Shown here: piece by piece, positions 27,989-36,282 of the stretch
Layout: each line of letters opens with the position of its first letter
Numbering within the stretch: the first letter of the stretch is position 1
DNA from: Psoroptes ovis
Lineage: Eukaryota; Arthropoda; Arachnida; Sarcoptiformes; Psoroptidae
NCBI GenBank assembly: GCA_002943765.1
Contig: PQWQ01000003.1
Span: 3,719,501-3,783,500, forward strand
Direction: 5' to 3'
Length of the DNA stretch: 64,000 bases
Position numbers and translations under genes: made by a program
Notes under the pieces: generated by a model
The model's database searches: none
Told to the model about the DNA's origin: nothing
Seen by the model: the letters and a program-made list of their open reading frames with translations, nothing else

Positions 27989-28794
27989 TATCAGGTAATG
28001 ATGCCAGCATTGAAAGGCCAACGGAATCAATTAACAACAACTGAATCGAATCATTTACGCTTTGTTACCAAAATCCGTTGGCCAGTAGAAGCAGTGCATG
28101 GAGTCATAGCACAAAAATATAAGCTTCTACACCACCATTTTCTGAATCAATCGCTGTCAAAAGCATCGACGTATTGCAGAATAGCTTGCTATCTGGTGAA
28201 CAATTTTTGTAAGCGATATACGAGCGATAAGGACAATGTTGATGTAATTGTGCTGCGAATGTTTAAAATGAATTTAACCAACAACGATCTTGGTCAATAT
28301 GTTATAGATAATAATCTCAATTATAAAAAAACATATTTATCAACACATGGAGCAATGATCTTGCAGATTTTCCACAATTCTCACTCGAACTATTGATAAT
28401 GTTTTTCACTGGGTCATATCAACTGTCACAATCGATAACATACCTGGGAGAAATGCTATCAGACCATGATCAATTGCTCGTAGAAAAAATGTTGGGTGAT
28501 ATGTCTTTGATTCGATGGGTTCGATCGAGACATATCAATTAAAAGGCCTACCGGGTTTGTGTAAAATATCAACCGAATGGCCATGAACTTGATTCAATAT
28601 TAGGCCATTATTGTACTTGTGCCATCGGGAACCGAACCATTGGTTCGTGTTCACATGTTTCAGCTCTAATATATTATCTAAGTTATGGCAAGTACGAGAA
28701 CCGTAGATTCCTGCCAGCTGAGGCTCTGAAAAACATCTTCGATCATAGCGGTCCGATCGTTTTTGATGATGATGAAAGTGATATCAAAGAGTGA
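27989..28794 (+). pseudogene. Broken transposase (DDE_Tnp_4-like plus SWIM-like zinc finger), C-terminal half
   Basis: The reading frame opens after a stop at 27986 and runs from 27989 (first ATG 27998) to about 28356. Its segments MPALKGQRNQL and KIRWPVEAVHGVIAQKYKLL are typical of the last-catalytic-residue region of DDE_Tnp_4 enzymes, with the E of PVEAVHG as the probable third acidic residue. Homology then continues in another frame (LADFPQFSLELL and on), so a frameshift lies near 28350-28360. A TAA interrupts this second frame at 28540-28542, and it ends at TGA 28792-28794. The second part holds CTC (28612-28620) followed by CSH (28648-28656), the C-x-C...C-x-H arrangement of a SWIM zinc finger. 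The region with the first two catalytic Asp residues is missing, apparently deleted up to the left TIR. Family assignment is recall, not a search. Confidence 0.75.
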
Positions 28795-28980
28795 TTTATC
28801 CTAATTTTTCTTTCTTATTTTTTTTTTTTTTTTTGAATATTTCTTGTTAATATTTTTGTAGATATATATTTTAGATAATATATGGTGGCTGTTAGATGGT
28901 GGTTTATGTCCTGTGGCTGCCAAAATGTCATTAAATGGTTATGCTTGGGCTTAAATGGTCATCAATTGATGATGAACATG
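28795..28980. other. Transposon 3' spacer with T-tract
   Basis: Sequence between the transposase stop and the right TIR, including a run of about 18 T at 28817-28834. No coding signal. Confidence 0.6.
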
Positions 28981-29349
28981 GAAATACTTGTGTTAAATGC
29001 GACAGTTGTTGAGCGAATCACCGAGCACTTCAGTTTTGACGTGTACACGTCAACTGGCAGCCCATATGATAATGACAATGGTAACTTCAAATGGATATAT
29101 TTCGGTTTCTCGATCGTGTTAAGCAATGATATTTTCACCAATGATTAATAGCTAGATAATCTTTAATTATTGAAAAAATTGAGAGTTCACCTCTTAAAAC
29201 GGCCGAGATATAGCAATTATTGACTTTTGACCCCCTTTTTGGACCGGAAGGGTCAAGAATTGGAGATGACCATAATTGACTTTTTTTCATCTCTATTGAC
29301 CAAAAACATGATGCGATAACTTTTATTCTGATTTTTTTCCAGGGGCCGC
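28981..29349 (-). repeat. Right terminal inverted repeat (369 bp)
   Basis: Reverse complement of 27566-27934. Reading outward on the + strand it keeps an open frame of about 56 codons, ending at 29146-29148. The left TIR keeps the same frame on the minus strand, so this open frame is a property of the repeat. Confidence 0.93.
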
Positions 29350-29443
29350 TATTCTAGGTTACCCTTTAAATGAAATTCATATCATTTGTTCCAGGTTTTT
29401 TGAGACTAAAAATTATTGACAAACTTGGTATAGACAACTGTAA

Positions 29444-29576
29444 GGGGGTTGGCAAATTTTTCATTTGTAAATGCACTGGAAAAATTCAATGGAAATTCAA
29501 AGAAATTGAATGAATTTCAATGAATTTCGACAGAATTTCATAAAATTTCCATAAAAATTTTACGCTAACCACCCCC
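29444..29576. mobile_element. Candidate small inverted-repeat element
   Basis: GGGGGTTGGC at the left is mirrored, imperfectly, by GCTAACCACCCCC at the right, 133 bp overall. The interior is AT-rich with AATTTC repeats. It lies 95 bp beyond the DNA transposon. No target duplication or second copy was found, so the call is weak. Confidence 0.3.
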
Positions 29577-29768
29577 AAAGCTAGAGTAATCATCAATCGA
29601 ATCAATCAATTTAATTAATGATATTTGTTTCATTTGTATTTTATGAATAACGTATCAGTAAAGATAAGCAAAATCGAAATTGCTTATAAAATGTTTTCCT
29701 GGTTTTTCGGTTATATGAAGAAATATGAAATAACTTGAATTTTCATGTACATAAATGCTCTAAATAAA

Positions 29769-29848
29769 TTAGGTTGTCCGGAAAGTTCTAGCCGATTTTC
29801 ATGAGCAACTCTACTGATAAAGCGGAATGAACTTTTGGGACAACTTAA
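29769..29848 (-). mobile_element. Family A mini-element, copy 15
   Basis: The ends are TTAGGTTGTCCGGAAAGTTC and GAACTTTTGGGACAACTTAA. Confidence 0.88.
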
Positions 29849-31251
29849 TACATTTATTATACATACCTTTATGCATTTCCATGCTATTTTCTTCTCGTAT
29901 AACTATGATCTTGTCAATTATTTCTGCTTTGTTTTTATTCTATCTTCGAGTTTTGTCAAGAATTTCATTCTTCATTCATTCATTCAGTCATTCATTTTGT
30001 TTGTTTGTTTATGTGTTGGTTTGTTTCAAATATTTGATGATAATATTTCTCCCCAATATTTAGTATTCAGGTGTGTTTTTATAATGATATAAATGAATGA
30101 ACTAATAAACAAATGAATACGAATATGAGAATATAAATTTACATAAAAATAAATTAAAATGTTATATAATATTTTCGGTTGAATTTTCGTTTGTTTTGTG
30201 TGAGTGTGTATTTTTTCCCATTCTTTGTCAATATGAATGTGAAATTCATATTATAATTATTATATTCTTCATCATCATCTCCACCCGATTCAATTTCCTT
30301 TTGCTTCGAAGAAAAATTACCTGAGAAATTTACTTTTATCAATTTTGCTTACTTTGAATTCCAAAAATTCAAACATGTTCACATATTTATTGCTATTAAT
30401 AATAATGATTATCTTATGAATACAATAATATTGAAGCAAGTATATTAGCCATAAACTGTCAATCATTTGAATATGAGTAAAAATTCTCAGATATATCAAT
30501 GATTCGAACAACTTAATTCGACGTATTCTTAGACTTATTCTTTGTAAAGGAATTATATTTTTCAAAATTATCTTAATTCACAAAGATAATCGAAGACCAT
30601 ATGTCATGCGATTGAATACTTATTTTCGGTTGACATTTTTTCAAGTTTGAACACAATGAACACAACCGAAAATGAGCAGAAATAATCTTTAATTATCAAC
30701 AACCGAAATCATTCTACTGTAACCATTATTAATTGTTTGTTTGTTTGTTTGTTGAATTTCAAATTCACCTCTCAAATTCTCATTCATATTCATGACAAAC
30801 AAATGATGATAATAATAATGATTTTAATTCATCACACAACAACGCAGAGATTTCTTATATTCATTCACCACCACCAGCAGCAGCAGCGAATACGTTTGAC
30901 AAATTTGAATGAAACTTGATTATTTTTAATTAAAATAATGAAAAACACGAATAAATTTTCGCTAAGGTTGATGAATTGATGGTGTAATATATGCTTTTGT
31001 TAAAGGCTTCCAAAAAAAAAAAATCTTGATTCATTTCAGGTTTTTTTAAGGGTTTTATAAGGTTTTTGTTTTTCAAAAACCTTACCCCAATGCTTACAAA
31101 TGATTAATGTATGCAGTTCTATTCATTGGACTAAGAAATAATAATGAATGCATGCACAAATAATGAATGAAAGATGTGAAAAAACATAAATGACAATAAT
31201 TATCATTTATTATAATAATTATTTATTCCATATTAATCTATGCTTTGAAAA
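29849..31251. other. Gene-free stretch
   Basis: AT-rich DNA. Short CAGCAG and GTTTGTTT runs near 30735-30890. A perfect 11-bp stem with a 5-base loop (TAAGGTTTTTG) sits at 31058-31084. No exon can be supported. Confidence 0.6.
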
Positions 31252-31331
31252 TTAAGTTGTCCGAAAAGTTCATTTCGCTTAATCTATAGAGTTTCAGATG
31301 AAAATCGGCAATAACTTTCCGGACAACCAAA
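31252..31331 (+). mobile_element. Family A mini-element, copy 16
   Basis: The ends are TTAAGTTGTCCGAAAAGTTC and AACTTTCCGGACAACCAAA. The core is ATTTCGCTTAATC, then GAAAATCGGCA. Confidence 0.88.
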
Positions 31332-32013
31332 TATTTTTGAAAAAAATGCAAAGATGTTAGCTTTTGTGCTTGTTTGATAGTTGACAAAATAAAACGAATA
31401 AAAATGAATTATTTTACCGAATAAAAAAAAATATTGAATCATTGAATATATGCTTGAATATGATTTGAATAAATTTTCTAAAGTCTAAGACCTCATACTT
31501 TTTAGTGTTGATGAAATGAAATGAACGAATGAATGAATATTCATCATCATCATCATCATCATCATCGGAACGCTTGAATAAATTTCAAAAAACTGATGAA
31601 TATTTGAAGTTGATTATGTGGTATATTCAATCAAGAAAATCTTATCATAATTATTATCACTAAAATTCGTTATTTTGCCACTTTTTATTCTTGTTTATTA
31701 TCGTTATTATCAACAACTCTAAGAATAATAATTATAATTATCATTTATTTATTTATTTGCTCATTTTTTATCATAAATTTATTCAATTTTTGAATTCAAC
31801 ACTGGAAATGAATGGTGAAAAAAAATTTAATTTTAAATCTATTTAAATACATTTTCTAACCGTCAATTTCATTTTTTTTCGCAAAAATTTTCTTTGAAAT
31901 TATTCAATTTATTATTATTATTTCATACAAAAAAACTTTGAATTCGTAAACAGCTTCGAAATATGCTTGGATTATTATTATTATTATTATTATTAGAATT
32001 TTAGACGAAAATA

Positions 32014-32096
32014 TAAGGTTGTCCGGAAAGTTCTGGCCGATTTTCCTCGAGCAACTCTATCGTGATTAAGCGGAATGAACTTTTCGGACAACCTAA
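32014..32096 (-). mobile_element. Family A mini-element, copy 17 (long variant)
   Basis: 83 bp, with the two-base core insertion (CTATCGTGATTAAG) and one extra base in CTCGAGCA. The ends are TAAGGTTGTCCGGAAAGTTC and GAACTTTTCGGACAACCTAA. Confidence 0.88.
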
Positions 32097-34021
32097 TATA
32101 AAAATAGAATAGATGCTAATTAAAATTGAATATATGAGTAAAAATTGTGAAAAAGATAATTGTAATGTAAATGAATGAATGAATGAGTGAGTGAAAAAAA
32201 CCCGTAATAAGCACAAATTGTTTCGAAAGCAGCGAGAATAAATATGGAAACATGGCAAAAAAACTGTGTGAAAACAACACATTGAATTTCAATGATGATG
32301 CTACAAAAATGTAAAATTCAACGTTCATTTCATTCTTGTACAATTCTTATTATTTTAATTATTTTTTAGCGTTAAATTTATTTTTGCAGACAAAAATGAA
32401 ATGAAATGAAATTCGAAATTCGCAAAAATATTCATTCCATATATTCAACAATAATAACACAGTGAACGTGGTGAATATTCTTTTGATTCAAATAAAGAAT
32501 TAATGAATGAAAAATAAAATAAAATGTGAAAAGCTCATTAATTAACAGTTTTTTTACCATGATCATCATCATCATCATCAACATTTGCTGAATATTCGAA
32601 TTGGAATTAGAAATTCAATTCCGATTCCACTGTTCATTCATTCTGTCGACTTATGGTGTTTTGTTTTTGAATGAATGAATGAGTAAATGTATGTATGAGT
32701 GAATCAATGAATGAAAGATTGAATGTATTTAAGAACACTGAATATTCTTTGAATTATTATTATTTGAATGAATATTCTTTGAATTATTATTATTTGAATG
32801 AATATTCTTCGAATTCGTTATTCATTGACAATCATTTTTTAAGGCTAAAGCTTCAAGAATCGAAATATATCATGCATTGATGATGATTGTTGTATAGTTT
32901 CGACATCAGAAAATAAGAAGACTTTGAGTTTCTTCTTCTTTTGATTCCAATTTCTTCTTTACTCGTTATACCCTAATTATAAATAAGTCTTATTTGTTTT
33001 CTTCGAATGTATTTTTGCCAGATATTTCTTAGAAATACTAAGAAAATACTCCAAGATCCGCTTTATTTTTCAAGGTTTTTGCTTTTTTTCTTGTTTAAGA
33101 AAAAAACATTTTTCAAGATGAAAATATTAAGTTTAAATGCAAGAATTGAAAACATATCAAACAAAACATAAACAACAAATCCGTATTGAATTAAGAATAT
33201 TTTGCTTCTAAAGATGATGCTGTGCTGAAGATTTTACTTTCATCATCTATGTTGTATGTTGTATAATACCTTATAAATATCTTAGATGTTTTAAGACTTA
33301 TAAGAATTTGAAAAATTCTTTCTTCTCAAACATAAAAAACAATCGTATAATTTCTTGAATTCAATGATCTTCTACGGAGAGAAATGGTATGGTAGTCTGA
33401 TAAAAAAACTTTTGAAAATCAAAATTTTGACCTATTTTTTTTTTTGGCCACTCTAAGACCCTATTTTTCTTTTTTCAATCAAAGAAAAATGGTCATAGAA
33501 TAATATATAAGAAAATAAAATATTAAATAAAGCCCATTGAAAACAATGTAAATCTTTACATTTTATATTTTCTATTTTTTTGAAATAAATAAATAAAAAT
33601 TTCATAAATTTTAAAGAAAACAAAATGTCAATTTTTTGTTGGTCGCTTGAAAAAAATGAAAAAACCTTTCAAAAACAAATTTTCCACTGAAAATTTGAAT
33701 GATTTTCCCATTTGTTTCTTAAGAAAAATAAAATATGTCAAGAATGAAAAAGCCAAGAAAACTAAAAGCGTATTTACTTTAATGTTTTTCAACCAGAATT
33801 CACAAATAAAACCTTGAGAATTCTTTGTATTATTTTTCTATGAGAAAAAAAATATTAAGAAAATATAAATGGAAAATCAATTTTTTTTTCATTTTGTTTT
33901 CATTTTATTTTTTTCTTCTTTTTCTCAAAAATACAAAACCATTTCTCCTCCTAATGAATCATGTAAAACAAAATTCAAGGAATGAAAAGGAAAAAAACAA
34001 AATGACAAAAACAATTAAATA
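32097..34021. other. Gene-free stretch
   Basis: AT-rich, with poly-T/poly-A tracts between about 33420 and 33900. A 30-bp tandem repeat at 32741-32818 is listed separately. Confidence 0.6.
32741..32818. repeat. 30-bp tandem repeat, 2.6 copies
   Basis: Units starting AATATTCTTTGAATTATTAT begin at 32741, 32771 and 32801; the third is truncated and has T to C changes. The + strand frame through it reads as NEYSLNYYYL repeats, which I regard as incidental. Confidence 0.85.
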
Positions 34022-34103
34022 TTAAGCTGTCCGAAAAGTTCTGGCCGATTTTCTTGAGCAACTCTATTGTGATTAAGCGGAATGAACTTTTCGGACAGCC
34101 TAA
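34022..34103 (-). mobile_element. Family A mini-element, copy 18 (82-bp variant)
   Basis: Among the best preserved copies. The ends TTAAGCTGTCCGAAAAGTTC and GAACTTTTCGGACAGCCTAA differ at one arm position, with TA on both flanks. It has the TATTGTGATTAAG core insertion. It lies 833 bp upstream of the LTR retrotransposon. Confidence 0.92.
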
Positions 34104-34935
34104 TATGTAAGTAAAGCAAATACGTTTGAAAATTGAGCACGGAAACTACACTGGAAATCGTTCTCAAGGCTCCCTGAATGCAGAAAACTAAGATGAAATT
34201 TAAAATTCAGTGAAACAAATATTTTTTCGGTAATCAATAGCCATATAATACTAATGATGATGATGATCAAGCGTTTCATTGTTTGTCAATGTTATTTTTC
34301 AAAGCTTTGAAATATTCAAATGACTTTTGATAATTTTTGAATTCTATGAGAAGAAAACAATGAAATTACGAGCGAACACAACGATACGATTGAAACAATA
34401 TGCTCATATTCACTGAAAATATGACAAATAGATGTCCTAGAATATAATAGAATGACAAAATGTACAAGGCCTAGGCCTAGAACCTATGAGAATAATAAAT
34501 TGTCGCCTATTTATCAGTCAACAAGAGAGAGAATGGTACTGTGCTATGATTTATGATGAAAATATTCATCATCATCCAGTCACAGCAACAACAACAACAA
34601 TAATTATGATAATGAATGAATGAATGAAATGAACAAAAATGATTAAAATTATTTTTCATATTTAAGAATTCTGAATTCTTTTGTCTTTATGTAATTATGG
34701 GTACAGTTTCAGATTCTTGTTTCTTTCATTTTGAACAATGAATATCTTCAGACATACATCAGCATATTTAACGAGATATGAACGCGTATATCAGACATAT
34801 TTGCGAACATTTGTAAAGCTTTAAACCCCGAAATATTTTACTGAGTAAAAATTCGTCTATCTAATTATCAAAAATTATATTCAAACAACAATAATAATCC
34901 AATATGGAATATTTATGATATTGAATACATGTGTA
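34104..34935. other. Gene-free left flank of the LTR retrotransposon
   Basis: AT-rich host DNA with no open frame of note. It holds a 12-bp palindrome, AGGCCTAGGCCT, at about 34468. Its last four bases, TGTA, are duplicated after the 3' LTR. Confidence 0.6.
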
Positions 34936-35108
34936 TGTGATGACTAAAAGTCTAAAATAGTAATAGTTTAAAAATTTAAATGTAAACAAAAACAAGTATA
35001 AAAACACGTTCTTCTAAAAATGTCAATTAACATATTTTTCTTGATTTTAAGCTGTAAATAATTTTTAAAATTTCAAATAATAAATAAAATTGATTATTAA
35101 GTATTACA
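34936..35108 (+). repeat. 5' LTR (173 bp)
   Basis: Begins TG and ends CA. It contains a TATAAAAA box at 34997-35004 and two overlapping AATAAA signals at 35079-35084 and 35083-35088, which would serve promoter and polyadenylation. It is unusually short for a Ty3/gypsy LTR. Confidence 0.95.
34997..35004 (+). promoter_or_regulatory. LTR TATA box
   Basis: TATAAAAA, preceded by AACAAG, in the first half of the LTR. The transcript would start a few tens of bases downstream, leaving a short R-U5 of roughly 80 bases before gag. Confidence 0.6.
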
Positions 35109-35130
35109 AGAGCCAACAGGATCTACCACA
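35109..35130 (+). other. 22-base leader between 5' LTR and gag; no conventional primer-binding site
   Basis: The bases after the LTR read AGAGCCAACAGG, then ATCTACCACA before the gag ATG. A 3'-end tRNA primer site would begin TGG close to the LTR; none is present here. Priming may use an internal tRNA segment or a self-primer; this is inference. Confidence 0.6.
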
Positions 35131-36282
35131 ATGTCATCCACATCAACAGAAGAACAACCACATCAAGACCTATTAAATGAACGTACGACATTACGACGAT
35201 GGCTGACTAGACATCTGAACATCTGCAACACCAATTTGCTTAGTAAAAGTCCAGAAATGAAAGAAAAAGTTATACAGAAGGTTCGACGTTTATTTGCCAT
35301 TGACAATAAATTAGAAGATACTGGTTACAACGAAAATGAGATCAAAGAATATGGTCGAACCTGTAAGATTTTAATTGATTATTTCCACAACGAAGCAATG
35401 ACGAATTTTGTTGGCGTAACTGATTTTAAAAAACGCGAATTGCCCAGCTTTGATGGTGACATAATGAAATTTCGTTTCTTTATAAACGAATTTGAAGAAT
35501 TGATAGCTCGTTACCCAAATATGTCTGGCCACGAAAAATTATCGAGATTAAAATCATTCTTGAATGGTCATCCTTATGAAATGATCGAATGTATCGAAGG
35601 TACAGATGAAGGATTCAGCAAAGCCATGGAAATATTGAAAACCGAATATGATAGTTCAGTTCGTGTTAAATCTGAAATACGGAGAATGTTGAATCAAATA
35701 TCAAAAGTAAACAAAAATGATTTTCAACAAGTTCATTCAACATTCATGAAAATGCGAAAAATTTTTCATTTTGCCGACCAAACTAAGATGGATGATGAAT
35801 TTATTAATTATTATATGAAACGTGAGATGGCCAAATGTTGGTTTGGTGAGCCTCAACGACTGTTCTCGACCACTGATTCCTGCGAAGCAATGCTAAAAAT
35901 TATGGAAAACGATGTCAACGGTTTGAGAGAATTAGATTTTGATCGATCAGTATCAAATGTGACTTATATTAACCGAGCTTCGACTAGTAATGTTTGTCTG
36001 ATCTGCAATGGTGGCCATCGTACTATTTTTTGTGATGCTAATTTAACGAATACTGAAAAAGAACAAATCGTCAGAAAGAAAAAATTATGTTTTCGTTGTC
36101 TTCGTCCAAATCATTCCTTGAATCAATGTAAATCAAATTATAAATGTCGTATTTGTCAACAACCTCATTCCGTTGTGATCTGTAGAAATGAACAAGCATC
36201 CATCAACCAAATTCAATTAATCCAACAATCAGCTGCTGATATCAACGAGTCGGGAAACGCCAACAGCAGCCTAGTGAATTAA
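35131..36282 (+). CDS. gag: Gag polyprotein, BEL/Pao-like
   Basis: 383 residues from an ATG 22 bases after the 5' LTR. Residues about 104-210, beginning LPSFDGDIMKFRFFINEFEE, look like the DUF1759 region of BEL/Pao Gag proteins, a capsid-like helical part. The C-terminus has three Cys/His modules: CLICNGGHRTIFC (C-x2-C-x3-H-x4-C, from residue 289), CFRCLRPNHSLNQC (a canonical C-x2-C-x4-H-x4-C zinc knuckle, from 320) and CRICQQPHSVVIC (from 339). This spacing and the KKKLCFRCL lead-in are typical of BEL/Pao Gag. Such a protein would assemble the particle and bind the element's RNA. The stop at 36280 lies just after the frameshift heptamer, so a fraction of ribosomes would extend into Pol. No disabling change is seen. 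Family calls are from recall, not a profile search. Confidence 0.9.
   Translation: MSSTSTEEQPHQDLLNERTTLRRWLTRHLNICNTNLLSKSPEMKEKVIQKVRRLFAIDNKLEDTGYNENEIKEYGRTCKILIDYFHNEAMTNFVGVTDFKKRELPSFDGDIMKFRFFINEFEELIARYPNMSGHEKLSRLKSFLNGHPYEMIECIEGTDEGFSKAMEILKTEYDSSVRVKSEIRRMLNQISKVNKNDFQQVHSTFMKMRKIFHFADQTKMDDEFINYYMKREMAKCWFGEPQRLFSTTDSCEAMLKIMENDVNGLRELDFDRSVSNVTYINRASTSNVCLICNGGHRTIFCDANLTNTEKEQIVRKKKLCFRCLRPNHSLNQCKSNYKCRICQQPHSVVICRNEQASINQIQLIQQSAADINESGNANSSLVN
36252..36258 (+). promoter_or_regulatory. -1 programmed frameshift site GGGAAAC
   Basis: In the gag frame the bases are split tcG GGA AAC, matching the X XXY YYZ slippery pattern. The pol frame is exactly -1 relative to gag. It is closed by a TGA at 36237-36239 and open from 36240 on, so the slip must occur within 36240-36282; this heptamer is the only good candidate there. 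I did not find a clear downstream pseudoknot by eye. The same heptamer is used by some retroviruses. Confidence 0.85.

Larger units (their letters stand above)
27566..29349 (+). mobile_element. DNA transposon with 369-bp terminal inverted repeats
   Basis: This 1,784-bp unit starts GCGGCCCCTGG and ends with its complement. The terminal repeats are 369 bp each and differ at about four positions by eye. Between them sits a transposase fragment on the + strand that lacks its N-terminal catalytic part and carries a frameshift and a stop. The element is therefore non-autonomous, and the near-identical ends imply recent movement by a transposase supplied elsewhere. The preserved part resembles the DDE_Tnp_4 fold with a SWIM-type zinc finger, as in arthropod transposases of the Harbinger/ISL2EU kind; the superfamily is not certain. 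A clean target duplication is not obvious: flanks show CCTTTAA on both sides, 14 bases outside each end. Confidence 0.85.

Noticed and set aside
27774..27998. 74-codon + strand ORF running from the left TIR to the transposase
   Set aside because: It lies mostly inside the TIR and is in a different frame from the transposase fragment; its sequence does not resemble a DDE domain.
32001..32282. 93-codon minus-strand ORF with GCPKSSFRLI
   Set aside because: It overlaps mini-element copy 17 and T/A-rich flanks; there are no splice sites or domain.
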